DNA of 64,000 bases from Naasia aerilata. GTDB lineage: Bacteria > Actinomycetota > Actinomycetes > Actinomycetales > Microbacteriaceae. The notes beneath the pieces are model-generated. The model did not search any database. It had not been told where the DNA came from and saw nothing but the letters and a program-made list of their open reading frames with translations. Below, in pieces: positions 10,896 to 21,015 of the stretch (the stretch's first letter is position 1; each line of letters opens with the position of its first letter). The stretch is from the NCBI RefSeq assembly GCF_030296595.1, contig NZ_AP027731.1:1550001-1614000 (forward strand), written 5' to 3'. Made by a program: the position numbers and the translations under genes.

Positions 10896-11723
10896 TCAGT
10901 GCTGGCGGAGCGCTGCCTGGACGGTTGCGAGAATGAGCGGCCACTCGTAGAGAACGTGCGCGTAGCTGAAATGCAGCGCGAGCACCCCGTGCTGGAGCAG
11001 CAGGGCGCTGCGCCGACGGTCCGCCGAGAATGCCCGCTCCTGCGCATGGGTCTCGCGGCCGTCGAGCTCGATCGCAAGCCAGCCGTCGATCAGCAGATCA
11101 ACTCGACCGACTCCCGGCACCGGCACTTGGGGAACGGCGGTGATGCCTGCCTCATGAAGGCGGTACCGCGCGATGGACTCGATGCCCTCTTCGCTTCGGC
11201 CGTCCACCAGAGGGGCGAGCTTGCGGACATGCGCAGGCATAGCGGCGAGGACGGACTGCACGCCGCCGAGCGAAGCCATGCGCCGGTGCAGCAAGGAGTC
11301 GAGGACTGCGATCGCAAGATGCGGCGGCTGGCACTGAGCCGTGTGTTCCGCGGCCACCAGTACCGGGCTGATGCCGTCATCCCACTCGACCCGGTCGGTC
11401 CTGGACCGCCAGTGCACGGTGACGCCCGCCCACTCGTCTCCCCGAGCGGCCCGCATCCGGCGCCCGTCCGCCGAGAAGGGCATGGCGACGTGCATCCCGG
11501 ACTCTGGAGGGTGCCAGGCGCCGTGCACGCGCAACGCGGAGACGCAACCCAAGCGTGCGCCGAGGCGGATCGCCCTGATCGACTCCGGATCGGTTCCCGG
11601 CTCCGCGTACCATCCCCGGACAACTCTCCAAAGGTGGCCGGATTCGACGGCGTGCTGCATCGCAGCCTTGGTCCACCCGCGCTCGCGCAGCGTCGCCGTT
11701 CTGATCAGCTGAGGTCCTGGCAC
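10896..11723 (-). CDS. AbiEi-type antitoxin-like / DUF559 nuclease-fold protein
   Basis: 275-aa protein. The N-terminal ~60 residues (ATLRERGWTKAAMQHAV..GHLWRVVRGWYAEPG) match the winged-helix AbiEi/type IV antitoxin N-terminal domain. The C-terminal ~70 residues show a DUF559/Vsr-like PD-(D/E)XK fold: GRVDLLIDGWLAIELDGRE, then FSADRRRSALLLQHGVLAL. This pairing is common in actinobacteria and its function is unsettled; no AbiEii-type nucleotidyltransferase partner is next to it. GTG 11723 is the start. It is transcribed alone and flanked on both sides by 81-bp palindromes, which suggests a cassette. Confidence 0.75.
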   Translation of the reverse strand: MPGPQLIRTATLRERGWTKAAMQHAVESGHLWRVVRGWYAEPGTDPESIRAIRLGARLGCVSALRVHGAWHPPESGMHVAMPFSADGRRMRAARGDEWAGVTVHWRSRTDRVEWDDGISPVLVAAEHTAQCQPPHLAIAVLDSLLHRRMASLGGVQSVLAAMPAHVRKLAPLVDGRSEEGIESIARYRLHEAGITAVPQVPVPGVGRVDLLIDGWLAIELDGRETHAQERAFSADRRRSALLLQHGVLALHFSYAHVLYEWPLILATVQAALRQH

Positions 11724-11824
11724 GACGGAGATCGTGCGGCGAGCACGAGGCGCTGTGCGTCGCCCTCCCGGATCCGTGGGCCGGCACCGGAAACCTCACC
11801 CTGTTGAGGGCGCTCGGCTCACTC

Positions 11825-11905
11825 TCCCTCAACAGGCAGATTTGCCCCTAACAGGTTCTGAGGAGGGACCTGACCCTGTTGGAGGAATTTCTGCCTGTTG
11901 AGGGA
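11825..11905. repeat. 81-bp palindromic repeat family C, right copy
   Basis: Outer 16 bases of both arms (tccctcaacaggcaga) are perfect complements, and the inner parts keep the aacagg core. The copy sits between the AbiEi-like gene's promoter side and the 3' end of sdhB. A further half-site ccctgttgaggg occurs at about 11800. Confidence 0.85.
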
Positions 11906-11920
11906 AAGAGAGGAGGCGGG

Positions 11921-12721
11921 TCAGGAGGCCTTGCCGGTGAGGAGGGCCTGCTTCACTTCCTGGATCGCCTTCGTGATCTCGATGCCGCGGGGGCAGGCCT
12001 CCGAGCAGTTGAAGGTGGTGCGGCAGCGCCACACGCCTTCCTTGTCGTTGAGGATGTCGAGGCGCACCTGGGAGGCCTCGTCGCGGTCGTCGAAGATGAA
12101 CCGGTGCGCGTTCACGATGGCGGCCGGGCCGAAGTACTGGCCGTCCGTCCAGAACACGGGGCAGGACGACGTGCACGCGGCGCAGAGGATGCACTTCGTG
12201 GTGTCGTCGAAGCGCTCGCGGGCGACCGGGCTCTGCGTGCGCTCGCGGCGGGCGGGCGGCGCGCTCGACGCGATGAGGAACGGCTGCACCTGGCGGTACG
12301 CCTCGAAGAAGGGCTCCATGTCGACGACGAGGTCCTTCTCCAGCGGCAGACCCTTGAGCGCCTCCACGTAGATGGGCTTCGACGGGTCGAGGTCCTTGAT
12401 CAGCGTCTTGCAGGCGAGCCGGTTGCGGCCGTTGATCCGCATCGCGTCCGAGCCGCAGATGCCGTGCGCGCACGAGCGGCGGAAGGTCAGCGACCCGTCC
12501 TGCTCCCACTTGATCTTGTGCAGCGCGTCGAGGATGCGGTCCGTCGGCAACACGCGGACGTCAAAGTCCTCCCAGCGCGGCTCGTCGTCCAGCTCCGGGA
12601 TGTAGCGCCGGATGATCAGCGTGATCACGAATGAGCCGGGAGGGGCGTCCTCCACGGCGGTCGTCTCGGTGGTCCGCTCAGGCACCCGGGTCTGGGCGGC
12701 TTCGATGGTGACGGTCGACAT
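11921..12721 (-). CDS. sdhB: Succinate dehydrogenase iron-sulfur subunit
   Basis: Electron-transfer subunit of complex II, carrying [2Fe-2S], [4Fe-4S] and [3Fe-4S] clusters between the flavin and the quinone. Cysteine motifs: RRSCAHGICGSDAMRINGR with a later Cys in RLACKTL for the 2Fe-2S cluster, then CILCAACTSSCPV, and CRTTFNCSEACPRGIEITK. 266 aa with a 25-residue N-terminal extension. ATG 12721, 37 bases after sdhA. Last gene of sdhCDAB. Confidence 0.96.
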   Translation of the reverse strand: MSTVTIEAAQTRVPERTTETTAVEDAPPGSFVITLIIRRYIPELDDEPRWEDFDVRVLPTDRILDALHKIKWEQDGSLTFRRSCAHGICGSDAMRINGRNRLACKTLIKDLDPSKPIYVEALKGLPLEKDLVVDMEPFFEAYRQVQPFLIASSAPPARRERTQSPVARERFDDTTKCILCAACTSSCPVFWTDGQYFGPAAIVNAHRFIFDDRDEASQVRLDILNDKEGVWRCRTTFNCSEACPRGIEITKAIQEVKQALLTGKAS

Positions 12722-12758
12722 CAGGACTTCCGTTCCAGGTGGGAGGAGGTGGAGCGCA

Positions 12759-14669
12759 TCAGTACTTGCGCTCCATGGGCTGGTAGTTGGTGATCACGAC
12801 CGGCTTCCAGCCGAGGTCGATGTGGTCGTCCGCGTGCGAGCTGTGCGGGTCGCCCGTGAGGTAGGCCATCGTGTGCTTCATGTACTCGGCATCGTCCCGC
12901 TTGGGGAAGTCGTCGCGCATGTGGCCGCCGCGGCTCTCCTTGCGGTTGCGCGCCGAGTAGACGACGACCTCCGCGAGGTCGAGGAGGAACCCGAGCTCGA
13001 TCGCCTCGAGCAGGTCGGTGTTGAACCGCTTGCCCTTGTCCTGCACTGCGATGTTCTTGTAGCGCTCGCGCAGCCCGACGATGATCTCCATCATCTCGCC
13101 GAGGGACTCCTCGGTGCGGAACACCTGCGCCTTGCGGTCCATCTCGTCCTGCAGCTCCTTGCGGATCGAGGCGATCCGCTCGGTGCCGGTGGAGGCCTGC
13201 AGTTGCTCGATGAGGTCGCGGATCGCGCCCGCCGGGTCGTGGGGGAGCGGCACGAACTCCGCATCCTTCACGTACTCGACCGCGTTGTTGCCCGCCCGCT
13301 TGCCGAACACGTTGATGTCGAGCAGCGAGTTGGTGCCGAGGCGGTTCGAGCCGTGCACCGAGACGCACGCGCACTCGCCTGCGGCGTAGAGGCCCGGCAC
13401 GACGGTGTCGTTGTCCGCGAGGACCTCGGCCTTCACGTTGGTCGGGATGCCGCCCATCGCGTAGTGCGCGGTCGGCATGACCGGCACCGGCTCCACGACG
13501 GGGTCGACGCCGAGGTAGGTGCGCGCGAACTCGGTGATGTCCGGGAGCTTGGTCTCGAGCACCTCCGCGCCCAGGTGGGTGCAGTCGAGCAGCACGTAGT
13601 CCTTGAGCGGACCGGCGCCGCGCCCTTCCGCGACCTCCTGGACCATGCAGCGCGAGACGATGTCGCGCGGGGCGAGGTCCTTGATCGTGGGGGCGTAGCG
13701 CTCCATGAAGCGCTCGCCGTCCGCGTTGCGGAGGATCGCGCCCTCGCCGCGGGCGCCCTCGGTGAGGAGGATGCCGAGGCCGGCCAGTCCTGTCGGATGG
13801 AACTGGAAGAACTCCATGTCCTCAAGCGGCAGGCCCTTGCGCCAGACGATGCCCACGCCGTCGCCGGTCAGGGTGTGCGCGTTGGAGGTCGTCTTGTAGA
13901 TCTTGCCGAAGCCGCCGGTCGCGAAGACGACCGCCTTGGCCTGGAACACGTGCAGCTCGCCCGTCGCCAGCTCGTAGGCGACGACGCCCGCGGGGCGGCG
14001 CTGCTTCTTCTTGCCGTGGCCGACCTCGGTCATGATCAGGTCGAGCACGTAGAACTCGTTGAAGAAGTTGATGCCGTGCTTGACGCAGTTCTGGTACAGC
14101 GTCTGCAGGATCATGTGGCCGGTGCGGTCCGCCGCGTAGCAGGCCCGGCGCACCGGGGTCTTGCCGTGCTCCGCGGTGTGCCCGCCGAAACGGCGCTGGT
14201 CGATCTTGCCGTCCGGCGTGCGGTTGAACGGCAGGCCCATGTTCTCGAGGTCGATGACGGCGTCGATCGCCTCCTTGGCGAGGATTTCGGCCGCGTCCTG
14301 GTCGACGAGGTAGTCGCCGCCCTTGACCGTGTCGAAGGTGTGCCACTCCCAGCTGTCCTCTTCGACGTTGGCGAGCGCCGCCGCCATGCCGCCCTGCGCC
14401 GCGCCCGTGTGGGAGCGGGTGGGGTACAGCTTCGAGATGACCGCCGTCTTCGCCTTCGGGCCGGCCTCGATGGCCGCCCGCATCCCCGCGCCGCCGGCGC
14501 CCACGATCACAATGTCGTACTGGTGGTAGTGCACCCCGTCGTAGACCGGTCCTGTGCCCTCCTCGGTGTAGGAGAACCGGTTCTCCGGGTCGCGCTGGTG
14601 GCCCTTCTCCGGATTCGTGCGGTCGTGCATGATCCGGCTGACGAGGCCGGGCTGATCCCCGACGCTCAC
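12759..14669 (-). CDS. sdhA: Succinate dehydrogenase flavoprotein subunit
   Basis: Oxidises succinate to fumarate on covalently bound FAD. FAD-binding [17 protein letters not shown]; the flavin-linking His lies in [16 protein letters not shown]; the active-site region has [22 protein letters not shown] and the Arg of ERYAP, with HYAMGGIPT near the C-terminus. The start GTG 14669 overlaps the sdhD stop as GTGA and gives 636 aa; ATG 14630 would give 623 aa and is the conservative choice. Confidence 0.95.
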   Translation of the reverse strand: MSVGDQPGLVSRIMHDRTNPEKGHQRDPENRFSYTEEGTGPVYDGVHYHQYDIVIVGAGGAGMRAAIEAGPKAKTAVISKLYPTRSHTGAAQGGMAAALANVEEDSWEWHTFDTVKGGDYLVDQDAAEILAKEAIDAVIDLENMGLPFNRTPDGKIDQRRFGGHTAEHGKTPVRRACYAADRTGHMILQTLYQNCVKHGINFFNEFYVLDLIMTEVGHGKKKQRRPAGVVAYELATGELHVFQAKAVVFATGGFGKIYKTTSNAHTLTGDGVGIVWRKGLPLEDMEFFQFHPTGLAGLGILLTEGARGEGAILRNADGERFMERYAPTIKDLAPRDIVSRCMVQEVAEGRGAGPLKDYVLLDCTHLGAEVLETKLPDITEFARTYLGVDPVVEPVPVMPTAHYAMGGIPTNVKAEVLADNDTVVPGLYAAGECACVSVHGSNRLGTNSLLDINVFGKRAGNNAVEYVKDAEFVPLPHDPAGAIRDLIEQLQASTGTERIASIRKELQDEMDRKAQVFRTEESLGEMMEIIVGLRERYKNIAVQDKGKRFNTDLLEAIELGFLLDLAEVVVYSARNRKESRGGHMRDDFPKRDDAEYMKHTMAYLTGDPHSSHADDHIDLGWKPVVITNYQPMERKY

Positions 14670-15145
14670 TGGACCGCCGCGCAGAAGCTCGGCAGGAGGT
14701 CCGCATTGGACGTCGCGGGGCAGGGGTCGAAGGTGAAGATCACAAGGGTCCCGAGAATCAGGAGGACGACGGTCGAGCCGAGCAGCGCGCTCTTCATGAG
14801 GAAGTGCGGGCTGAGCAGCCGGCGCAGACCGCGGCCGACAGGCGAGATGGAGTAGTCGTTGATGAGGGTGCGGATGCCGTTGGCGCCGTGGACGAGGGCG
14901 AGCCAGAGCAGCAGGAAGTCGTAGACCTGCCAGAACGGGCTCGCGTACTTCCCCGCGACGAAGGCGAAGTCGAGCGCGGAGACGCCGCCGCCCGCATACA
15001 GGTTGACGAAGAGGTGGCCGAAGATGAGCACCACGAGCACGAGGCCCGAGACGCGCATGTAGATCCAGCCCCACTTCTCCCAGTTGCGGCCGCCGCGGCG
15101 CCGCACGACGTTCTTGGTGCGCGGGTCGTCGAGTGTCACGGCCAT
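14666..15145 (-). CDS. sdhD: Succinate dehydrogenase membrane anchor subunit
   Basis: 159-aa hydrophobic anchor of complex II with three predicted membrane helices (about residues 30-55, 75-97, 120-142). The [16 protein letters not shown] segment holds a His and the Asp-Tyr pair typical of the heme/quinone region. ATG 15145 overlaps the sdhC stop by one base, and its own stop overlaps the sdhA start. Confidence 0.9.
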   Translation of the reverse strand: MAVTLDDPRTKNVVRRRGGRNWEKWGWIYMRVSGLVLVVLIFGHLFVNLYAGGGVSALDFAFVAGKYASPFWQVYDFLLLWLALVHGANGIRTLINDYSISPVGRGLRRLLSPHFLMKSALLGSTVVLLILGTLVIFTFDPCPATSNADLLPSFCAAVQ

Positions 15146-15618
15146 CAGGCACCCCCGCCGAACACGTGCATCAGGTGGCGCGGCGCGAAGCCCAGGAGCA
15201 GCACGACCCACAGCGCGATCACGATGTAGAACATGAGCCGGTGGTTGCGGGTCCCGACATTCCAGAAGTCGATCAGGATGATCCGGAGGCCGTTCAGTCC
15301 GTGGAAGCCGATCGCCGCGACGAGCGCCAGCTCGCCGAGACCCATGATCGGGTTCTTGTAGGTGTTGATGACCGCGTTGTAGGCCTCCGGGCTGACCCGG
15401 ATGAGCGCGGTGTCCAGCAGGTGGACGAGCAGGAAGAAGTAGATCCCCACTCCGGTGATTCGGTGCAGGACCCACGACCACATGCCTTCGCGACCGCGGT
15501 ACACCGTCCCTGCGGGCCTCCTCGGCAGCGAGAAGCGCCGGCTGCGAAGGCTCGTGGGGTTCAGTGTGCGGGATCCGGAGGGTGTGGGCGTGGGCAACTG
15601 CGTGCTCTTCAGCGACAC
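15145..15618 (-). CDS. sdhC: Succinate dehydrogenase cytochrome b556 subunit
   Basis: First gene of sdhCDAB. The protein has the SdhC signature [18 protein letters not shown] followed by three membrane helices; the conserved His-Arg of LHRITG and the second His in LLVHLLDTA fit a heme b anchor. GTG 15618 (about 157 aa) is chosen over upstream codons that would run into the divergent manC promoter. An N-terminal Ser/Thr/Pro-rich stretch precedes the first helix. Confidence 0.9.
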   Translation of the reverse strand: MSLKSTQLPTPTPSGSRTLNPTSLRSRRFSLPRRPAGTVYRGREGMWSWVLHRITGVGIYFFLLVHLLDTALIRVSPEAYNAVINTYKNPIMGLGELALVAAIGFHGLNGLRIILIDFWNVGTRNHRLMFYIVIALWVVLLLGFAPRHLMHVFGGGA

Positions 15619-15738
15619 GACTGTTTTCCACCTTCCCGGGGCTGGGCTCGGATTGTTGTCAATCCTACGCCGGGCCGAGGACGTCACTTGCCGCCCCTCT
15701 CACCCAGTGGAACGGAGTGCCTGCCCTAGTCTGTGGGC

Positions 15739-16890
15739 GTGAGCGAGAGCGGAATCCTCTGGGGCGGACGGGGTACGGAACCCGAGGCGGTCGACCGCTT
15801 CTACAGCGTCATCCCAGCGGGTGGGATCGGCTCCCGGCTGTGGCCGCTGTCCCGCGCCGCAGCCCCGAAGTTCCTGCACGACCTGACGGGATCGGGCCAG
15901 ACCCTGCTCCGCGACACCTGGAACCGCCTTGCGCCCATCTCGGGCCCTCACCGGATCATGGTCGTCACGGGCCGGGCGCATCGCGCCGCCGTCGAGGAGC
16001 AGCTCCCCGAGCTGACGGACGAGAACGTCGTGCTCGAGAGCGAGGGCAAGGACTCCTCGGCCGCCATCGGACTCGCCGCCGCGATCCTGCAGAAGCGCGA
16101 GCCGGGCGTCATCATCGGCTCTTTCGCCGCCGACCACGTCATCAACGACAACCGCCGGTTCCGGCAGTCCGTTGTCGAGGCGATCGCCGCGGCCGACGCG
16201 GGCTACATCGCCACGATCGGCATCACGCCGACCGAGCCGGCCATCGGCTTCGGCTACATCAAGTGCGGCGAGCCGATCGACGTGCCGGGCGCGCCGGATG
16301 CGCTCGCCGTCGAGGGCTTCGTCGAGAAGCCGAGCCTCAGCACCGCCCGGAAGTATGTGGCGGCGGGCACCTACCTCTGGAACGCCGGGATGTTCATCGC
16401 CCGGGCGGACCGGCTGCTCGAGCAGCTGGGCAAGACGCAGCCCGAGCTCCTCGCCGGGCTCCTGGAGCTGGCCGACGCCTGGGACACGCCCCGCCGAGGC
16501 GCGGTCGTCGACCAGGTGTGGCCCAACCTCACGAAGATCGCCATCGACTACTCGGTGGCCGAGCCCTCCGCGAAGGAGGGACTCCTTGCGGTCATCCCTG
16601 GCGACTTCGCGTGGGACGACGTCGGAGACTTCGGCTCGCTCGCCAAGCTCCAGTCGGGCGGCAGGAAGTCGGACCTCGCGATCCTCGGCGAGAACGCCCG
16701 CGTCCTCGCCGACTCGTCGAGCGGCATCGTCGTCAGCGAGACCGGCCGGCTCATCAGCCTCATCGGCGTTGACAACATCGTCGTGGTGGACACCGCGGAT
16801 GCGCTCCTCGTCACGACGAGCGAGCACGCCCAGCGCGTGAAGGCCGTCGTGGACGCGCTCAAGCTCTCGGGGCGCACCGACGTCCTCTGA
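15739..16890 (+). CDS. manC: Mannose-1-phosphate guanylyltransferase
   Basis: Makes GDP-mannose from mannose 1-phosphate and GTP, for cell-wall mannans and the mannolipid made by the enzyme at 53.0-53.8 kb. Nucleotidyltransferase motif IPAGGIGSRLWPLSRAAAPK and sugar-binding FVEKPSLSTA are intact, followed by LWNAGMFI and a C-terminal left-handed helix region. No isomerase domain, so it is the short actinobacterial type (383 aa). A TAGTCT box at 15727-15732 places the leaderless start at GTG 15739 rather than GTG 15733. Divergent from sdhC. Confidence 0.93.
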   Translation: MSESGILWGGRGTEPEAVDRFYSVIPAGGIGSRLWPLSRAAAPKFLHDLTGSGQTLLRDTWNRLAPISGPHRIMVVTGRAHRAAVEEQLPELTDENVVLESEGKDSSAAIGLAAAILQKREPGVIIGSFAADHVINDNRRFRQSVVEAIAAADAGYIATIGITPTEPAIGFGYIKCGEPIDVPGAPDALAVEGFVEKPSLSTARKYVAAGTYLWNAGMFIARADRLLEQLGKTQPELLAGLLELADAWDTPRRGAVVDQVWPNLTKIAIDYSVAEPSAKEGLLAVIPGDFAWDDVGDFGSLAKLQSGGRKSDLAILGENARVLADSSSGIVVSETGRLISLIGVDNIVVVDTADALLVTTSEHAQRVKAVVDALKLSGRTDVL

Positions 16891-17000
16891 CGCCGTCACG
16901 AAACCGTAACGAACGGCTTTCGGGCCCTCCGGCATCGACGGCGCCGCGGCGTGCGCGCCACTATGGACAGCACATGTCCGCGCACCGGAGGAAAGAGCTC

Positions 17001-18093
17001 ATGCGCCGAAGCACCGTCCGCCGTCTCGTCCCGCTCGGCGGGATCGCCGTCCTGCTGCTCGCCGGCTGCGCGCCCGCGCCCGAGCAGTCGGGCTCGTCGA
17101 CGGACGCCGCCGCGTCCGACTACTGCGCCCGCATGGTCACGAACTCCGGCGGGCTCGAGGACAAGTCGTTCAACCAGACGAGCTGGGCGGGCCTGCAGGA
17201 GGCCTCGAAGAAGTACGGCATCGAGGCCGACGTGCTCGTCTCGACGAGCGAGACCGATGTCGGACCCAACACCGAGCAGGCGGCGGCGTCCGGCTGCCAG
17301 TTCGTGCTCACCGTCGGCTACGAGCTGACCGCCGCGACGCTCGAGCAGGCGAAGGCGAACCCCGACACGCACTTCTCGATCGTCGATGAGACCGCGGATG
17401 CGGACGGCGACGGCAAGCCGGACGCCGACAACGTCAAGCCGATCGTCTTCGACACGGCGCAGGCCTCGTACCTCGCGGGATACCTCGCGGCCGGCGTCTC
17501 GAAGACCGGCGTCGTGGGCACCTTCGGCGGTGGCAACCAGCCGCCCGTGACCCTGTTCATGGACGGCTTCGTCGACGGCGTCGCCAAGTACAACGAGGCG
17601 CACGGCGCCCAGGTCAAGGTGCTCGGCTGGGACAAGGCCGCCCAGGACGGCGTCTTCACGGGCGACTTCGAGAATGTGAACCTCGGCAAGACGACCGCGC
17701 AGGGCCTCATCGACCAGGGCGCCGACGTGATCCTGCCGGTCGCCGGCCAGGTCGGCGAGGGCGGCCGCAGCCGCGCTGGAGACCGGCGGCGTCTCGATCC
17801 TCTGGGTCGACAACGACGGCTACGACACTCTCCCCGCGGAGTACCGGCCCATCCTGCTGACGAGCGTCCTCAAGAACTCCACGGACGCGATCGTGCAGGT
17901 CGTGGGCGACGACATCGACGGCAAGTTCACCAACGACCCTTACGTGGGCACGCTGGAGAACGGCGGCGTCGGCATCGCCGACTTCCACGACATGGCGTCT
18001 TCGGTGCCCGCCGCGCTGTCCGCCGAGATCGACAAGCTGAAGCAGGACATCATCAGCGGCGCGATCACCGTGGAGTCGCCCTCGACGCCGTGA
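17001..18093 (+). CDS. BMP-family nucleoside-binding lipoprotein 1 (frameshifted in this sequence)
   Basis: Extracytoplasmic solute-binding protein of the BMP/PnrA family, expected to deliver nucleosides to the ABC transporter encoded just downstream. The signal peptide ends in the lipobox LLLAGC. Core blocks: SGGLEDKSFNQTSWAG, QFVLTVGYELTAAT, GTFGGGNQPPVTLFMDGFVDGV, VLGWDKAAQDGVF. The frame breaks at 17759-17761 (ggcgagggcgg). Dropping one G aligns it without gaps to the sister protein at 18305. The rest, TLENGGVGIADFHDM, continues to 18093. ATG 17001 is led by GGAGGA. Confidence 0.88.
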
Positions 18094-18304
18094 TCGCGGC
18101 GGAAACCGCTCGTCCGGACATTTCCGGATGATTACGGCTCAATCGCACTTTCATAACGTCTTCGACACTCGGCCTTCAGGTGCCGCTCAGGCGCGCGTAA
18201 CGCTGTGTAACGTGGGCCCCGATCGTGCCCGGCGCACACCGGAAACGGTCACTTCTCACTCCGCGCGCGGCCGATCGTCGCGACGCGATCATCTGGAGGA
18301 CATC

Positions 18305-19417
18305 GTGATCATCACTCCCCGCAGAGGGCTCGCAGCCTTCGCGTCGGTCGGCGCCGCCGCCCTTCTTCTCGCCGGCTGTGCGCCGGCACCCTCGTCGAGC
18401 GGCTCCAGCACCGCCGCCGGCGGCTCCGACTCCGGCACCGACGTGGTGCCCTGCATGGTCTCCGACACCGGCGGCTTCGACGACCACTCGTTCAACCAGC
18501 TCGGTGCCGAGGGCCTCGAGGACGGCGCGAAGGCCATCGGCGCCAAGGCGACGAAGGTCCAGTCGGACACCGACGCGGACTACGCGCCGAACATCGACAA
18601 CCTGCTCTCGCAGGGCTGCACCCTGATCTTCACGGTCGGGTTCAACCTGTCGGCGGCCACGGTCGAGGCCGCGCAGGCCAACTCCGACGTCGACTTCGCG
18701 ATCATCGACGATGCGGCGGACAACGACTTCGACGGCAAGACCGACGCGGACAACATCAAGCCGATCCTGTTCGACACCTCGCAGGCGGCGTTCCTCGCCG
18801 GCTACGCGGCCGCGAGCTACTCGAAGACGGGCATCGTCGGCACCTACGGCGGCATGAACTTCCCGACCGTGTCGATCTTCATGGACGGCTTCGCCCAGGG
18901 CGTCGCGTACTTCAACACCCAGAAGGGCAAGTCGGTCCAGGTCCTCGGCTGGGACTCGGCCAAGCAGGACGGCACCTTCATCGGCGGCTTCGAGGCCGGC
19001 ACCGACTCGCTCCAGGCCGCGCAGAACCTGATCGACCAGGGCGCTGACGTCATCCTCCCCGTCGGCGGACCGATCTACCAGAGCGCTGCTCAGGCGATCA
19101 AGGACTCCGGCAAGGACATCGCGCTCATCGGCTGCGACGCCGACCTCTACGAGAGCGACCCGAAGTACAAGGACATCTACCTGACCTCCATCCTCAAGGG
19201 CATGCGGGTCGGCACGGCGGATGTCATCGAGCAGGCCGCCGACAGCGGCTTCGACACCACCCCGTACCTCGGCACGCTCGAGAACGAGGGTGTGGGCATC
19301 GCCCCGTTCCACGACTTCGAGTCGAAGGTGCCGAGCGAGCTCCAGGGTGAGCTCGACGACATCCAGTCGCAGATCGTCAGCGGCGACCTGCAGGTGAAGT
19401 CCTACCTCGCCTCCTAG
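18305..19417 (+). CDS. BMP-family nucleoside-binding lipoprotein 2
   Basis: 370-aa paralogue of the preceding lipoprotein, with lipobox LLLAGC followed by a Ser/Gly-rich linker. Conserved blocks SDTGGFDDHSFNQLGAEGL, CTLIFTVGFNLSAAT, GTYGGMNFPTVSIFMDGFA, DVILPVGGPIYQSAAQAI and LENEGVGIAPFHDF fit ribose-binding pockets of PnrA-type proteins. GTG 18305 follows GGAGGA at a good distance. It is intact, unlike its neighbour, and is followed by a strong terminator, so it is expressed separately from the transporter operon. Confidence 0.93.
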   Translation: MIITPRRGLAAFASVGAAALLLAGCAPAPSSSGSSTAAGGSDSGTDVVPCMVSDTGGFDDHSFNQLGAEGLEDGAKAIGAKATKVQSDTDADYAPNIDNLLSQGCTLIFTVGFNLSAATVEAAQANSDVDFAIIDDAADNDFDGKTDADNIKPILFDTSQAAFLAGYAAASYSKTGIVGTYGGMNFPTVSIFMDGFAQGVAYFNTQKGKSVQVLGWDSAKQDGTFIGGFEAGTDSLQAAQNLIDQGADVILPVGGPIYQSAAQAIKDSGKDIALIGCDADLYESDPKYKDIYLTSILKGMRVGTADVIEQAADSGFDTTPYLGTLENEGVGIAPFHDFESKVPSELQGELDDIQSQIVSGDLQVKSYLAS

Positions 19418-19430
19418 GAGACGACAGCGG

Positions 19431-19460
19431 AGGCCGGGGAAGCGCATGCTTCCCCGGCCT
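19431..19460 (+). terminator. Intrinsic terminator after BMP lipoprotein 2
   Basis: Perfect 13-bp stem (aggccggggaagc with its complement) and a GCAT loop directly downstream of the lipoprotein gene. The trailing T-tract is weak (ttctgcgttcc). The next gene has its own -10 box about 30 bases later. Confidence 0.8.
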
Positions 19461-19501
19461 TCTGCGTTCCCGCTCACCCTCTCGCCCCTAGATTGGTTCT
19501 C

Positions 19502-21015
19502 GTGAAACTCGAACTCCGCGGCATCACCAAGCGCTTCGGATCCCTGACCGCGAACGACGCGATCAGCCTCACCGTGGAGCCGGGGAGATCCACGCCCTCC
19601 TCGGGGAGAACGGCGCAGGCAAGTCCACCCTGATGAACGTGCTCTACGGCCTGTATCAGGCGGACGAGGGCGCCATTCTGCTCGACGGGGTCGAGCAGCA
19701 CTTCGCCGGACCGGGCGACGCCATGCGTGCCGGAATCGGCATGGTGCACCAGCACTTCATGCTGATCCCCGTATTCACGGTGGCCGAGAACGTCATGCTC
19801 GGCCACGAGGAGACGAAGGCCGGCGGCCGCCTCGACATCGGCGCCGCGCGGGCGCGCGTGCGCGAGATCTCGGACCGCTTCGGCTTCTCCGTTGACCCGG
19901 ACGCCCTGGTCGAGGACCTGCCCGTCGGTGTCCAGCAGCGCGTGGAGATCATCAAGGCGCTCTCCCGCGACGCGAAGGTCCTCGTCTTCGACGAGCCCAC
20001 CGCGGTGCTCACTCCGCAGGAGACCGACGAGCTGATCGCGATCATGCGTCAGCTGAAGGAGGCGGGCACCTCCATCGTCTTCATCACCCACAAGCTCCGC
20101 GAGGTCCGCGCCGTCGCCGACCGCGTCACCGTGATCCGCCTGGGCAAGGTCGTCGGCGAGGCCGACCCGCGCTCCACCAACGCGGAGCTCGCCGCGATGA
20201 TGGTCGGACGTGCCGTCGACCTGACGGTCGACAAGGGGCCGGCGAACCCCGGCGGACCCGCGCTCGTCGTCCAGGGCGTCTCCGTGCTCGATCCGGGCGG
20301 GCAGAAGGTCGTCAACAACGTGAGCTTCGAGGTCCGCCGCGGCGAGATCCTCGCCATCGCGGGGGTCCAGGGCAACGGCCAGACGGAGCTCACCGAGGCG
20401 CTTCTCGGCCTGCAGCCGCGCGTCACCGGACAGATCACGCTGGACGGCAAGCCGCTCGTCGGCCTGCCCGTCCGCAAGGTGCTCGACGCCGGCGTCGGCT
20501 TCATCCCCGAGGACCGCACCGAGGACGGGCTCGTGGCCGAATTCACGATCGCCGAGAACCTCATGCTCGACCGCAGCACCGGCGCTCCCTTCGTCAAGGC
20601 CGGCACTCTGCAGCTGAACTACCTGCAGGAGTTCGCCGAGCAGAAGCGGGTGGAGTTCGACATCCGCACCCAGACCGTGCAGACCCACGTGGGCCGCCTC
20701 TCCGGCGGCAACCAGCAGAAGGTCGTCCTCGCCCGGGAGCTCAGCCGCGACCTGCGGCTCTTCGTGGCGGCGCAGCCCACCCGTGGCCTCGACGTCGGAT
20801 CGATCGAGTTCGTGCACACCCGCATCGTGGAGTCCCGCGATGCCGGCATCCCCGTCATCGTGGTGTCCACCGAGCTCGACGAGGTCGTCGCGCTCGCGGA
20901 CCGGATCGCCGTGATGTACCGGGGCGCCATCGTCGGGATCGTGCCCGGCGACACCCCACGCGACGTGCTGGGTCTCATGATGGCGGGCGAGAAGCCCGAG
21001 GAGGTTGCGGCGTGA
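19502..21015 (+). CDS. Nucleoside ABC transporter, ATP-binding protein (frameshifted in this sequence)
   Basis: Ribose/nucleoside-type ATPase with two fused nucleotide-binding domains. The first 25 residues (VKLELRGITKRFGSLTAND..) lie in one frame; restoring one G in the run 19582-19585 yields the Walker A GENGAGKSTLMN in the next. Domain 1 continues with LPVGVQQRVEIIKALSRD and Walker B VLVFDEPTAVLTP; domain 2 has GVQGNGQTELTEALLG, LSGGNQQKVVLARELSRD and a Walker B read as LFVAAQPTRGLDVG. GTG 19502 has TAGATT seven bases upstream. Overlaps the first permease as GTGA. Confidence 0.92.

Noticed and set aside
12612..14855. 747-codon open frame on the plus strand
   Set aside because: Antisense to sdhA; no recognisable domains and composition typical of a shadow (Val/Leu/Asp/His-rich).
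14666..15631. 321-codon version of sdhD
   Set aside because: Its N-terminal half overlaps sdhC in another frame; the normal anchor begins at ATG 15145.
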